The notes beneath the pieces were generated by a model that was not told where the DNA came from, did no database searches, and saw nothing but the letters and a program-made list of their open reading frames with translations. Source: Xiphophorus maculatus (Eukaryota > Chordata > Actinopteri > Cyprinodontiformes > Poeciliidae). From it: a stretch of 64,000 nucleotides of DNA. Location of the stretch: assembly GCF_002775205.1 (NCBI RefSeq), contig NC_036453.1:14278594-14342593 (forward strand), given 5' to 3'. Positions within the stretch are counted from its first letter, which is position 1; each line of letters begins with the position of its first letter. This document shows positions 47,133-58,841 of this stretch, in pieces. The position numbers and the translations under genes were made by a program.

Positions 47133-48525
47133 TCACTCTCCGGAAGGTTGAAAGCCTCGTGAAAAGCTCCTCTCTTTGTGCTGTGGTATCAGCCGCCACT
47201 TTCTTCTCGTCTGGCTCAGGAAGGTGTTTCTGAGCTCCCTCAGCTGCAGGTCAGTGGGTAAATTAGTCCAGAAGTTGTAGGGGGCGTCAAACCATTGCTG
47301 CAGCTTCGAGCACCTTTCAAAGATCAAGTCAATGATGAAAAACTTGATCGCTACAGAAACACCTATGATGAAGCCCAGCAGCTGGTATGGAAACACGCAT
47401 GAGAAGATAAAAACCAGCCAAAGTCCCACGTAGCTCTTTACAGTGAGCTCTGGCCGGACCCACATGCACAGATTTTTTATCTTCTCAAGGATGTCGGCCA
47501 TGTTTCCAAAAAGCTTCTGAGTTTTCTGAGCAGAATCGAAAGCCAAGTGGAACATCTGTAAGATATTTGGGTTGCCTTTTAGATGTTCCCCTGGCTCACA
47601 CACGTCGGGTATGATGCTCCTCGGGATCCTCCAGCCTTTGGAAGTTAGATAATTTATGGAAAGGTGGAGAATCACGAGGAGCAGGATGGAGGGAATGGTC
47701 CAGCTATACCACACTGTGCACATGTAGATACAGAAAAAACAGAAAGTCATGTGCACAGAGCGCCAGCTGGATAAAGCAGACAAGTTTCTAAAAAAGTGTG
47801 CCACAGGTCTGAAGTCTCGTTCAAGGCGTCTCATGTTCTTTGTCATCTTTATGGGGCTTAGTGGGTCCTCCCTCTCCACAATCGCCTTTGGGTGGAAACT
47901 GAGTTTTTCTTAAAACGCTCTAAGGCGATCGCGGATCTTCATCTTGGCTGCCGTTGTTCCTGGTCTCTATGAAAAGTGTGTGGGCTCAATGTTGGAGCGC
48001 AACACATTAAATCTTTAGAACTTCTTTGATCTATTGTGATTGGGTGGAAACGGAAGTTTTCCATGAAAACTCCGAAATGATCGTGAAGCCGATTCAGGAA
48101 GTTCTCTTTATGTTTTTCTGTAGGTTGAGGGAATGGAGGTTTTGATGACTGAGATGGAGAATCCTGAACTTCTAATTTTATGACTTTCTGTTCCAGCTCA
48201 ATGCGTTTGGATAGTTCTTTCTCCAGTTCCTGTTTAAGTGAATCTATGAGGGGCTCATCCTTCAATTTCTTCAGCTCTTTCTGTAAGAATTGGTTTTCTA
48301 GTAAAGTGATTCTAGAAGTCCTTTAATCTCATTCAAATCACTCTTTGGCTTTTCTTGCTCTCTGGGCAAGAAGCGCATTTTTGTCACAACGTCATCGCTG
48401 TTTTCTGTGTCCGATGTGTGACTTAATTTCTTACCTTTTCCCACAGACATCCGTCGGTTGTTCCTTGCAGTTGAAACGCCTTTCCAAAACCAGTTGCTGC
48501 CATCGTCCTGACAGACCTGGGACAC
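47133..48525 (-). pseudogene. gramd4: gramd4-like unit 2, chimeric and interrupted
   Basis: On the minus strand the unit reads, in order, NWFWKGVST, TSDTENSDDVV and LNEIKGLLE (48,525-48,298), then a coiled-coil stretch ELSKRIELEQKVIKLE and HDHFGVFMENFRFHP (48,265-48,041). These match the N-terminal half of GRAMD4. At 48,040/48,041 it switches to the 5' flank seen before the 35,528 frame (ITIDQRSSKDLM), then resumes with the membrane region (47,879-47,133: MRRLERDFRPVAHFFRNLSALSSW, FGNMADILEKIKNLCMWVRPELT, NLPTDLQLREL). The intronless run from N-terminal to membrane region supports a retrocopy. The inserted flank, a stop just upstream of 47,880 and the lack of a GRAM domain mark it as a pseudogene. 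Confidence 0.85.
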
Positions 48526-48536
48526 ACTTTGGTCCG

Positions 48537-49415
48537 CTATCTTCTCCTAACCCGACGTCGCCACGTTTGAAAGGTCCCAATGAAGTGGGAGCGTTGAGGG
48601 AAAAAACGCCTCTCTCTGGCACCGAGAAGAGCATTAGAAATGCTCCTTCGGGCCGAGCTCCATCTGGCCCTTGCTGTGGCAATCCATCTGCTCCACCAGG
48701 TGTTTCTGAGCTCCCTCAGCTGCAGGTCGGTGGGTAAACTAGCCCAGAAGTTGTAGGGGGTGATAAACCGCTGCCACAGCTTCGGGAACCTTTCAAAGAT
48801 CAAGTCAATGATGAAAAACTTGATCCCTACAGAAACACCTATGATAAAACCCAGCAGCTGGTATGGCAACACCAATGAGAAGATAAAAACCAGCCAAAGT
48901 CCCACGTAGATCTTTACAGTGAGCTCTGGCCGGACCCAAATGCACAGATTTTTGATCTTCTCAAGCGTGTCGGCCATGTTTTCAAAAAGCTCCTGAGTTT
49001 TCTGAGCAGAATCGAAAGCCAAGTGGACCATCTGTAAGACACTTGTGCCTTTCAGATGTTCCCCTGGCTCACACATGTCGGGTATGATGCTCCTCGGGAT
49101 CCTCCAGCCTTTGGTAATTAAATAATTTATGGAAAGGTGGAAAATCATGAGGAGCACGATGGAGGAAATGGTCCAGCTAAACCACACTGTGCACATGTAC
49201 AGACAGAAAAAACAGGCTGTCATGTACACAGAGCGCCAGCTGGATAAAGCAGACAGGTTTCTAAAAAAGTGTGCCACAGATCTGAAGTCTCGTTCAAGGC
49301 GTCTCATGTTTTTTGTGATCTTTATGGGGCTTAGTGGGTCCTCCCTCTCCACAATAGTCTTCTGGTGGAAACAGAGGTTTTCCATAAAACCTCTAAAGCG
49401 ATTGTTAATCCTCAT
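48537..49415 (-). CDS. gramd4: gramd4-like unit 3, intronless, no GRAM domain
   Basis: This is a 292-residue frame starting MRINNRFRGFMENLCFHQK and continuing EREDPLSPIKITKNMRRLERD, NLSALSSW, two hydrophobic stretches, FENMADTLEKIKNL and NLxTDLQLREL-type sequence, as in unit 1. The stop is only 12 bases before the start of homology to the N-terminal part of unit 2, so units 3 and 2 are head to tail on the minus strand. Compared with unit 1 the N-terminal 50 residues are absent and the region after LRELRNT is divergent and basic. Membrane location is likely if expressed. It may equally be an inactive copy. Confidence 0.55.
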   Translation of the reverse strand: MRINNRFRGFMENLCFHQKTIVEREDPLSPIKITKNMRRLERDFRSVAHFFRNLSALSSWRSVYMTACFFCLYMCTVWFSWTISSIVLLMIFHLSINYLITKGWRIPRSIIPDMCEPGEHLKGTSVLQMVHLAFDSAQKTQELFENMADTLEKIKNLCIWVRPELTVKIYVGLWLVFIFSLVLPYQLLGFIIGVSVGIKFFIIDLIFERFPKLWQRFITPYNFWASLPTDLQLRELRNTWWSRWIATARARWSSARRSISNALLGARERRFFPQRSHFIGTFQTWRRRVRRR

Positions 49416-49463
49416 TTCGGCTGCTGTTGATCCTGGTCTCTATGAAAACTGTGTGGGCTTAAG

Positions 49464-50423
49464 TGTTGCTTATGCTCAGGGTGCTTGGTCTCTACATGGC
49501 GAAGCAGTTTGAAGCTTCATTGCCTCATTAACGAGCTGGTCACCACATTATGCAGAGCGGGCTTGGAATGTGGGAATAACCTACCAGGGTAAATCTATTT
49601 TCCTGTCTCTTCTCTGGGTCTTTTCCACTTCGCTAAGAAACTTTCCAAAGACATCTGATCTGTTTCTTACTCATTTTGCTGCTTGTGGGCTCAATGTTGG
49701 CGCGCAAGACGTAACCGAGAGAATCCGGTTAAATGATTTTCAAAACAATAGATCCTCCAGACTCAAGTAATACATAAAACGGAAATATTTAATTATTTCT
49801 TGCCCGGGGGTTGGGCATCACTGTATTAAAGGATCTCTATTCACCTTTCACGCTGGGGAATAGAGATTGGCAGTATTAAGAGGAAAAGTTGGGTTAAAGT
49901 CCCAGAGGAAATAAAAATTTAAAAATATATAAAATAAATAAATAAAAGAGGGGTGGGGTAGAGTCCCTCCCAGATGTTTGGGTTCGAGTCCCAAACCGGG
50001 TTAAGAGAAAAAAAAGGAACCACAGGTTTCTAGGTTAGAGTCCTAGTGAAAGTCCTTATTGGTAAACAAGGCAAGTATTTTCTTGAGTTTTGGTTTTCTA
50101 CATTGAGGGAACTAAACCCTTAGAGAATCCTAAAGACCTTTATCGGAAATAAAGGCCCCTCTTAGAGCAGTAAGAGGCAGAGCGACCACAAAGCTGATTT
50201 GTTGGATTCTGCAAAGACGTTTGCAGTCTAAAGAGGATAAGCCACCCAATTCAAGAAGAATGGGTCTACGTGGTTCCAGAACGCAATCTCCTCCTCCGGG
50301 TGAAATGTTTGACTGTATGATAATTAAATATGGAGAAAAAAAGTGTGTATGGTGTGGATGAATCGGTAAAAAGTGGTATTTTCCCTATGGGTGGTTCATT
50401 GAAACTGACTGTTTTGAAAGGAG
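49464..50423. other. noncoding stretch with T-arm-like hairpins
   Basis: A fragment of gramd4 5' flank (GTGGGCTCAATGTTGG near 49,685) sits inside. From 49,885 to 50,045 several stem-loops with TT(A/C)(A/G)AGT loops follow one another. The section 50,250-50,420 has a short frame with KYGEKKCVWC but no identifiable domain. Confidence 0.5.
49890..50045. other. cluster of tRNA T-arm-like stem-loops
   Basis: Three hairpins with seven-base loops occur. They are TGGG-TTAAAGT-CCCA (49,890-49,904), GTTTGGG-TTCGAGT-CCCAAAC (49,976-49,996) and CTAGG-TTAGAGT-CCTAG (50,029-50,045). A weaker GGG-TAGAGT-CCC lies near 49,956-49,967. The middle one is a perfect T-arm shape and contains an RNA polymerase III B-box core, but no acceptor stem or A box at tRNA spacing can be found. 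Confidence 0.6.
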
Positions 50424-50487
50424 TTCCAGGTGGATTCCAGGTAGATTCCAGGTAGACTCCAGAGATGCGCATCACAGCAGCTGTTCC

Positions 50488-51444
50488 TCCAGGGCCGGCC
50501 CAAGGTAATATGGGGCCTTAGACAGAACCCTCTGGAACCCGTCCTACTAAGAACCTCAGCATCACTAACATGTTTAAATATCGATCAGGTGAATCTGTGA
50601 GAAGGAGACCAGGTTTATTGGCCCAGTTTAAAATCAATCACTGATTATTGGTTATTTGCTGTGATGCATTTGTGAACAAACCCAATTCAAACACAAAGAT
50701 TACACCATATTGTAGCCATGGTAACACAACAATCAAACTATCAAGATGATTCTTTAAACTTTTACAAAGTAAACGTCCTAATTAAATCCTAAATGTACTA
50801 TCTATTTTTCTCAGCTGAATGCATTAAATAAAATGTAATAACATTGTCATTCTCTATAAATGATGCTACAGGTTTAGATCTACGGTCTGTGTTACAATTA
50901 AACCATTTCTAGGGGCCCCTGAGTGTCTGGAGGCCCCTGAATGGCCCCTACCAGCAGCTATTGAGTTTTCTTTGCCTTGATATCCCAGTCTTATAATTCT
51001 AGATCTAGAAGTCTAACATCAAACTATTATATAGAGTTAACCCCTTTGAGCTTTTTGATCTATAAATCAATCTGCAGCCAGGTTGTTCTAGAGGTTAAAT
51101 AGATATTATTAGGACTTAATTAGTAAAATGGCAGCAAATTTTCTTATTTCATAACTTCATAACCTTTGACCTTCTCTCCTCTGGTCTGTTTAACAGCTAC
51201 AGTCTCAGATCAGCTCAGATCTCCAGGACTGTCAGCAGCAGAAACAGAAACTTTATACCTGTTGGGAAAAATATAGACTAGATTTGCTTTGAATTTCCCC
51301 ACATGATGGCAATGATACAGTAGGAACCAATTAGATTCTTGATTAATATGGGTTGTTGCTATGTTGTTGTACGGAGTTTTTGTTCAATGTGCCCCTTTTT
51401 TAAATTTGAGCCCCGGCCCCTCCATAGGTCTCTGCACGGCCCTG
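50488..51444. mobile_element. possible hAT-like element (right duplicate)
   Basis: Counterpart of 29,558-30,519 with the same CAGGGCCG ends and a few small indels (for example AACCCCCCTCCCTCTGG reduced to AACCCTCTGG). Confidence 0.4.
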
Positions 51445-52341
51445 ACCCGGAGCAACAGAACCACCAACATTGAAACACCAAAATGATGAAACATCCATCA
51501 GTCAGACAGGAAATCCTGATTTACAATCAATCAATCAATTGAGTAATAAATCAACAAATTTATGGTTAATAACAACATTTATTCTAACATGATTGGACTG
51601 CAGTGAACATTAAACTCGTCCCAGCAGGCAGGTCAGGATTTTGTTTCTGTTTACCCAGCAGGTAAATCACCTGACTGGAATAAACCTGAAAACATCCAGA
51701 TTTTTATTAATATGTCAGATAAAACAATGCAAAAAAATCTAAATTATTAATTATTCTGAAGCCACCTGGTGGAGAAAAGCTCCGATCAAAACAAACAATA
51801 CTAGTAATAATAATAATAACAATAATAATAATCAATGATAATAAATGTGAATTTGATTCTTCCGGTTTAAATTATTTTATCACCAGATTAAATGAGACAA
51901 TCTGATCAATGTGTGAGTGAGGAAGAGGAGGAGTGAGGAAGGCGCAGGCTGCTCTACCTGGGCCTGCGGCGCCACGATCTGATTGGATGCTGGGAGACAC
52001 CAGTGTGTTCAAGTTGTGCTAAAAGCAGTTAGCCTGTCAGAAAGCTATGCTAGCCTAAAATAGCCTCAATGCTAAACATGTAGGAGCTAATACAAATGTT
52101 AGCATTTATAATCACATTTCTACAGACGTTCCATGAAATTGTGAAGATAAAAGGATAGAAAAACATTTTGAACCTGAAGAACAGATTAAAAATGATAAAT
52201 ATCTTTGTTATTTATTTCTATGACTTGTGATGTAAAGCAACAAGAACTGCTGTTGCTGAAATGTGCCGTAAAACAGGCTTTATACAGGAATCCTAGACTT
52301 GAATTTACTACCTATGTTTACTATCACTGCAATATTTTTAC

Positions 52342-52431
52342 TCCATCCATCCATCCATCCATCCATCCATCCATCCATCCATCCATCCATCCATCCATCC
52401 ATCCATCCATCCATCCATCCATCCATCCATC
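52342..52431. repeat. (ATCC)n array, about 22 units
   Basis: Expanded 3' tail of the LINE in the right duplicate, 156 bases shorter than in the left duplicate. Confidence 0.95.
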
Positions 52432-53720
52432 GTTGGTAGGTTGGGTTGGAGGTAGGATCTTAAAAAGGGAGGACCAGACTTCCCTCTCCCCAGCCACTTG
52501 TTCCAGTTCCTCCAGGGGAATCCCGAGGCGTTCCCAGGCCAGCCGAGAGACATAGTCCCTCCAGCGTGTCCTGGGTCTTCCCCGGGGCCTCCTCCCGGTG
52601 GGACGTGCCCGGAACACCTCATCAGGGAGGCGTCCAGGAGGCATCCTGACCAGATGCCCAAGCCACCTCAACTGGCTCCTCTCGATGTGAAGGAGCAGCG
52701 GCTCTACTCTGAGTCCCTCCCGGATGACTGAGCTTCTCACCCTATCTCTAAGGGAGAGCCCAGACAACCTACGGAGAAAACCCATTTCGGCCGCTTGTAT
52801 CTGTGATCTCGTTCTATCGGTCATGACCCAAAGCTCATGACCATAGATGAGGGTGGGAACGTAGATCGACCGGTAAATCGAGAGCTTCGCTTTTTCACTC
52901 AGCTCTCTCTTCACCACGACAGACCGGTACAGCGCCCGCTTGACGGCAGACGCTGTGCCAATCCGCTTGTCGATCTCCAGCTCCCTTCTTCTCCCTCAAT
53001 CGTGAACAAGATCTCGAGATACTTGAACTCCTCCACTTGGGGCAGGACACCTCCTACTCCCACCCCTCCACCCCCGACCCGGAGAAGGCACTCTACCCTT
53101 TTCTGGCTGAAGACCATGGACTCAGATTTGGAGGCACTGATCTTCATCCCGGCCGCTTCACACTCGGCTGCAAACCGCTTCAGCGAGAGCTGCAGATCAC
53201 GACCTGATGAAGCCAACAGGACCACATCATCCACAAAAAGCAGAGACGTGATCTTAAGGCCACCAAAAAGGATCCCCTCAACACCTTGGCTGGTCCAGTG
53301 TTCCACAACCAGGACGAAAACCACATTGCTCTTCCTGAATCCGAGGTTCAACTATCCGATAGAACCTCCTCTCCAAGACCCCTGAATAGACCTTGCCAGG
53401 GAGGTTTAAGAGTGTGACACTCCGGTAATTGGAGCACACCCTCTGGTCCCCCTTTTTGAACAGGGGGACCACCACCCCAATCTGCCAATCCAGGGGACCT
53501 GCCCCCAATGTCCATGCAATATTGCAGAGTCGCGTCAGCCAACACAACCCTACAACATTCAGAGCCTTAAGGAACTCCGGACGAATCTCATCCACCCCCG
53601 GGGCCCTGCCACCGAGGAGCTTTTTAAGCACCTCGGCGACCTCATCCCCGGAGACTGAAGAGCCCAACCCAGAGTCCACAGGCTCAGCTTCCTCAATGGA
53701 AGGCCCTCCGATTTTCCGCC
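52432..53720 (-). pseudogene. RTE/Rex3-like LINE fragment (right duplicate)
   Basis: It has the same order of motifs and the same palm deletion as 31,659-32,945, with LLFVDDVVLLASS, GRAPGVDEIRPEFLK and [15 protein letters not shown] readable. Small differences include a cysteine for arginine in GFRPGCGTLDQ. Confidence 0.9.
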
Positions 53721-53724
53721 TCCT

Positions 53725-54350
53725 GGTGCTCCCTCGTCGCCTCCAGGTGGTCACAGGGCTCCCTCGTCGCCTCCAGGTGGTCCCAGGGCTCCCTCGACGA
53801 CTCCAGGTGGTCTCAGGGCTCCCTCGACGCCTCCAGGTGGTCCCAGGGCTCCCTCGACGCCTCCAGGTGGTCCCAGGGCTCCCTCGACGCCTCCAGGTGG
53901 TCCCAGGGCTCCCTCGACGACTCCAGGTGGTCTCAGGGCTCCCTCAACGCCTCCAGGTGGTCACAGGGCTCCCTCGTCGCCTCCAGGTGGTCCCAGGGCT
54001 CCCTCGTCGCCTCCAGGTGGTCCCAGGGCTCCCTCGTCGCCTCTAGGTGGTCCCATGGCTCCCTCGTCGCCTCCAGGTGGTCCCAGGGCTCCCTCGTCGC
54101 CTCCAGGTGGTCCCAGGGCTCCCTCGTCGCCTCTAAGTGGTCCCAGGGCTCCCTCGTCGCCTCTAAGTGGTCCCAGGGCTCCCTCGTCGCCTCCAGGTGG
54201 TCCCAGGGCTCCCTCGTCGCCTCCAGGTGGTCCCAGGGCTCCCTCGTCGCCTCTAGGTGGTCCCAGGGCTCCCTCGTCGCCTCCAGGTGGTCCCAGGGCT
54301 CCCTCGTCGCCTCTAGGTGGTCCCAGGGCTCCCTCGTCGCCTCCAGGTGG
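53725..54350. repeat. 30-bp minisatellite, about 21 units (right duplicate)
   Basis: The units CCCTCGTCGCCTCCAGGTGG followed by TCCCAGGGCT repeat every 30 bases. The array is about five units longer than in the left duplicate, and variants such as CTCTAGGTGG and CTCTAAGTGG occur only here, which suggests unequal exchange within the array after duplication. Confidence 0.95.
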
Positions 54351-54502
54351 TCCGGCCCCTGCGCCGACATTGTCCGCCGGACCGGCCTTCAGGGATTCGC
54401 CTCCTGCACCACCAACGTTGCCCCCTTGCTGGATGGATGGATAGTTTTGGCCCCACTTGGAGAACATTCAATCCCCATGAAGACAGAAGAGCCAAGGCTG
54501 GG

Positions 54503-54630
54503 TTCCCGAAGCTGCGGCAGCGGTTTGACACCCCCTATACCTTCTGGGCTAATTTACCCACCGACCTGCAGCTTAGGAAGCCCAGAAACACCATCCTGAG
54601 CAGATGGATTACCACAGCAAGGGGCAGCCA
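54503..54630 (+). pseudogene. inverted gramd4-like fragment (right duplicate)
   Basis: Counterpart of 33,580-33,708, reading PKLRQRFDTPYTFWANLPTD on the plus strand. Confidence 0.85.
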
Positions 54631-54689
54631 TCTTGCTGTGGTAATCCACATTTTAGAAAACAAAAGAAATGTTTTAATCACACCTTAGC

Positions 54690-55090
54690 AGAATATAGAG
54701 ACCAATTAACTAAAGTTGTGATTTTAGACTGTGGCAGGAAGCCGGAGTACCCGGAGAGAAACCTGCAAACTGGAAACTACTTTTTGAAGAGAGGGGGCAA
54801 AGGTCAACTAGACAAGCCAAATCAACCAACAGTCATTTTGTTGGACTCTGGGATGAAGCCGGAGAGAACCCACTAATGCACTTGGAGAAAATGCAAACCC
54901 CATAAAGACAAAAGAACCCAGGCAGGAACTCAGACCCAGGCAAATGTCTTATTCAAAGAAAAGAAAAGAAAAGAAATCACACCTAAGCAAAATTTAGAAA
55001 CCAATTAAGTAAACAGTCTCAATTTCAGACTGTGGCAGGAAGCCGGAGCACCCGGAGAGAAACCTGCAAACAGGAAACCTGTCAAATCTT
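54690..55090. repeat. decayed SINE pieces (right duplicate)
   Basis: Counterpart of 33,760-34,165 with the same three AAGCCGGAG-containing phrases. Confidence 0.7.
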
Positions 55091-55142
55091 TTTACCTTTA
55101 AATCTAATAATTTAATTTAACTGAACACATCAGGATAAGTGT

Positions 55143-55412
55143 TCAGTCCCAGTCAGATTTCTCCAGCCTCAAATGGTCAATTATGATTTGTTCTGGGATT
55201 TTTTTATCTTCCGAATTTGTTATTTTTAGCTCCTCTCCAAAAGATCCTTGATCATGTTGAAGAGGAGGGGCTGGAGAAACTGTAACGTCAGGTGTGATTT
55301 CATTTCTTACCTTTTCCCAAAGACATCCGCCGGTTGTTCCTTGCCGTTGAAACGCCTTTCCAAAACTAGTTGCTGCCGTCGTCCAGACAGACCTGGGACA
55401 CACTTTTGTCCG
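55143..55412 (-). pseudogene. gramd4-like WFWKGVST-type segment (right duplicate)
   Basis: Counterpart of 34,254-34,490, including the AAAAGGTAAGAAAT donor-like site (here preceded by TTTGGG instead of TGTGGG). Confidence 0.5.
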
Positions 55413-56303
55413 CTATCTCCTCCTAACCCGACATCGCCACTTTTGGAAGGTCCCAATGAATCGAGAGGGTTTCCTCCAGCGTTGAGGGAGAAAACGCCTC
55501 TCTCTGGCACCGAGAAGAGCATTAGAAATGCTCCTTCGGGCCGTGCTCCATCGGGCCCTTGCCGTGGCAATCCATCTGCTCCACCAGGTGTTTCTGGGCT
55601 CCCTCAGCTGCAGGTCGGTGGGTAAACTAGCCCAGAAGTTGTAGGGGGTGTTAAACCGCTGCCGCAGCTTCGGGAACCTTTCAAAGATCAAGTCAATGAT
55701 GAAAATCTTGATCCCTACAGAAACACCTAGGATAAAACCCAGCAGCTGGCATGGCAACACGCATGAGAAGATCAAAACCAGCCAGAGTCCCACGTAGATC
55801 TTTACTGTGAGCTCTGGCCGGACCCAAATGCACAGATTTTTGATCTTCTCAAGCGTGTCGGCCATGTTTCCAAAAAGCTCCTGGGTTTTCTGAGCAGAAT
55901 TGAAAGCCAAGTGAACCATCTGTAAGACATTTGTGCCTTTCAGATGTTCCCCTGGCTCACACATGTCGGGTATGATGCTCCCCGGGATCCTCCAGCCTTT
56001 GGAAATTAAATAATTTATGGAAAGTTGAAGAATCCCGAGGAGCACGATGGAGGAAAATGTCCAGCTAAACCACACTGTGCACATGTACAGACAGAAAAAA
56101 CAGGCTGTCATGTACACAGAGTGCCAGCTGGACAAAGCAGACAGGTTTTTAGAAAGGTGTGCCACAGGTCTGAAGTCTCGTTCAAGGCGTCTCATGTTCT
56201 TTGTGATCTTTATGGGGCTTAGTGGGTCCTCCCTCTCCACGATCGCCTTTGGGTGGAAACTAAGTTTTTCCCTAAACGCTCTAAGGCGATCGCAGATCTT
56301 CAT
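55413..56303 (-). CDS. gramd4: gramd4-like reading frame, intronless, no GRAM domain (right duplicate)
   Basis: This 296-residue frame starts MKICDRLRAFREKL and is otherwise nearly identical to the 345-residue frame at 34,491-35,528. The upstream extension of that frame is lost here because the preceding sequence has a stop (CATAGAGACC in place of CAGAGACC on the minus strand). This suggests that the shorter start, if any, is the real one. Conserved landmarks are NMRRLERD, NLSALSSW, two hydrophobic regions, NMADTLEKIKNL and NLPTDLQLRE-type residues (ASLPTD here). The maintenance of the frame in both copies is expected from recency and is not proof of function. Confidence 0.6.
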   Translation of the reverse strand: MKICDRLRAFREKLSFHPKAIVEREDPLSPIKITKNMRRLERDFRPVAHLSKNLSALSSWHSVYMTACFFCLYMCTVWFSWTFSSIVLLGILQLSINYLISKGWRIPGSIIPDMCEPGEHLKGTNVLQMVHLAFNSAQKTQELFGNMADTLEKIKNLCIWVRPELTVKIYVGLWLVLIFSCVLPCQLLGFILGVSVGIKIFIIDLIFERFPKLRQRFNTPYNFWASLPTDLQLREPRNTWWSRWIATARARWSTARRSISNALLGARERRFLPQRWRKPSRFIGTFQKWRCRVRRR

Positions 56304-56559
56304 CTTGGCTGCCGTTGTTCCTGGTCTCTATGAAAACTCTGTGGGCTCAATGTTGGAGCAACACATTAAATCTTTAGAACTTCTTTGATCTATTGTGATG
56401 TACATGATGTCATCTATGACCTCATCAGTGAGCTCACTGGACTTCTGGGGCAAGGTCTTGCTTCTGATCGTTGCTATGGAAACGATCAGAACAGTTCTGA
56501 ATGAGTCAAGCTGAAATAATGACTAAATACTTAAATATTAAGTAATATTTTTTATTTAA

Positions 56560-58550
56560 CATGAAGAGATTAACAGTAGATTTCTACAAATTAGAATTTT
56601 TGCGTTTGTGGTTTTCCGTACCTGCGGTGGTATAAGTGGTTGTGTATTCCAACCCTGACTGGTTTCGATGGAGTAGGTGGGTGTGGCGGCGTGGCGAAGT
56701 GACCTGTAACACCATTGCCATATGTTTGGCTCTAGATTCCACATGTTTCGACTGAGCTGCACCAAACTTACTGGGATGGATCCTTATCCAGCCCCAGACA
56801 GGAATCCATAAGAATCCTTGGTGGGCGTGGCCTAATTTATCTACAGCGCCCCCTAGAAGCTTTTAAAACATCAGCTCCAAGCCATGCTTCAACCCAGACA
56901 TATGAAACTTGGTACACATGTGTATCTCGTCAGGACCTACAAAAACATCTCTTGGAGCCATGGTCCAAACTCAACAGGAAGACGGTCATTTTGGATCAAA
57001 GCCGCCATTTCCTCTTTTTTATAGACGTCTCATCTGATCGAACTCGTCCTACAGCTTTTGAGATACAGACTTCAGAATCACTCAGCATAACCTTGAGGCA
57101 CTGAAGGTCAAACAGTTATCACAGGATTTTTCATGTGGGCGTGGCTTAGTGTCAAAGTCTGACTATTTGCCATAAAACATCAAGGTGCAATAACTTCCAC
57201 ATACAAAGTCAGAGCTGCATCAGACTTTCTATGTCTCATTATAGACCAGCCCTCATCACATTCACATGGTTACCTGATGACATAACCTGCGCCCCTCCCA
57301 CTTCCAACAGGAAGTCACCTGTTTTTTCTGCTGGATTTCTTACTTTTACACTTTGATTCACATATAAGTGACATAAATGACATGATGATGAAGTCTCTCA
57401 GAAAATACTGAAATTATTGTTTGATCCCTACTTCTTCACTGTGTGTATGATCAAATGGGATTATCTAACTCTTCATAACAACACATCATGTCTATCAAAC
57501 CCTACAGGAAGTTCTTGCTAATCTTTCACTACTAAACAGGAAGTGACAATAACTCATCTCCTGGATGTCAGACATCAGCCATCACATTTTTACACAACAT
57601 GTGCTCCTTTACCCAATAACAACACTTTTGATAAGCAACTATCGACTCACAGTCGACAATAAACGTTTTGATTCATATTCAATTGCCCTGATTAAATGAT
57701 TTTTTCCTGTGCCAGCACCACCTGTAACAAAAATGTGCAGTGGTTAAGGATTTATTCCATTAAGCTTGGCTAAACAATACTGCCTGATTTAATTTAAAAA
57801 AAACAAAACAACAGAGAACTGTTTTTCATTCAAAGATCTAATCAATGCAGGTCCATCTGATGCAGTTGGAACCGATCCCGAAAGGAGGAAATGTTCTGGC
57901 CTGGTTTCTCCTCAGTCACCTGATGTTAGCATTAACTGAAAACAGGTGTTTTTTTGTTGTTGTTTTTTTTACAGCGAGTTTTAATCTTAATCTTGTTTGA
58001 CTTCTTTGCATATTTCCACTGATTTAAGTTTAGCTTTTTATCTACACAAATAAATGAAGTTTATTAGTAAAGATCATTTCAGCAACAAGACAGTTCAAAG
58101 TCCTTCACAAGGGAAAAACATAGTACAGTACGCTGTTATGAAATAAGTGACCAATTTGTAATTAAATATACATAAATATACATGAATAAATGTTCCAGTT
58201 ATGAATCAAAAGCAGTTATAAACAGGTGGGTTTTATCCTCGGTTTAAAAGAACTCAGTGTTTCGGTTGTTTTGCAGTTTTCTGGGAGTTAGTTTCTGACT
58301 AGTGTAGAATAGAAGCTACTTGTTTGGTTCTAACTGCAGCGGCCAAGAGGGGCCAGAACTTTTAAGAAATGAGCAGGGATAAAATTACATCACACTATAA
58401 TGTTGTGCAACACCACCGAGGCAATCTAAAAAACTAAAACTACAAAACGATGCAAAACCTGCAGTGATTCCAACTCAGGGTTCGGTCCAGATCGGCTCCA
58501 GATGAGAGCAGAAACACCCAGGCATGAGTTTACAACACAGCAAACAGGTT
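56560..58550. repeat. noncoding repeats of the right duplicate
   Basis: Counterpart of 35,640-37,620, containing the unclassified repeat (56,590-57,400) and the ATTTCAGCAACAAGACAG repeat (58,020-58,410). No gene is supported. Confidence 0.5.
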
Positions 58551-58841
58551 TTTATTGAACCGAACAGAGGAGGTGAACTCACACAGACCTGCTGATGCTG
58601 GAAGTAGAAAAACATTAAAACAGAGAATCAAAGCGGCTGCAGTTCTACCGCTGTCCGCCAGGTGGTGCTGCAGGAACACAGCAGCAGTCTTCCTGCAACC
58701 AGGTTAAAACTAACAGTTCCCAACTTCCTGCCTGTCTCAGAACTTCATCAAAACGTCATTAGAACTTCTTCATCCTCGGGTCGCTGCAGGAACATCTGGG
58801 GGGCACAGCTGGATTCAATTCAACACTGAGATATAAAAAAC
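58551..58841 (-). other. candidate 3'-terminal exon (right duplicate)
   Basis: Counterpart of 37,625-37,915, with the stop at 58,759-58,761 and the frame ending RCSCSDPRMKKF. The adra1 gene ends about 450 bases away on the same strand. No splice link to it was found. Confidence 0.35.

Larger units (their letters stand above)
50424..58841. repeat. segmental duplication, right copy (8.4 kb)
   Basis: This is the direct repeat of 29,490-37,915. The left boundary again lies in a GATTCCAGGTA tandem (50,429-50,460) and the right boundary at ATATAAAAAAC (58,841), after which the two flanks differ (CCTTCACAATAAAAG here). Few substitutions separate the copies, so the event is recent. An assembly artefact must also be considered. 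Confidence 0.95.

Noticed and set aside
49976..49996. A tRNA gene around the TTCGAGT hairpin
   Set aside because: No acceptor stem, D arm or A box at the right distance can be found; only the T arm is present.
58759..58829. Similarity of the CSCSDPRMKKF end to the last exon of VEGF-type growth factors
   Set aside because: The exon phase and a Cys...Asp...Pro-Arg pattern are suggestive, but the match is only a few residues and no upstream cystine-knot exon is present.
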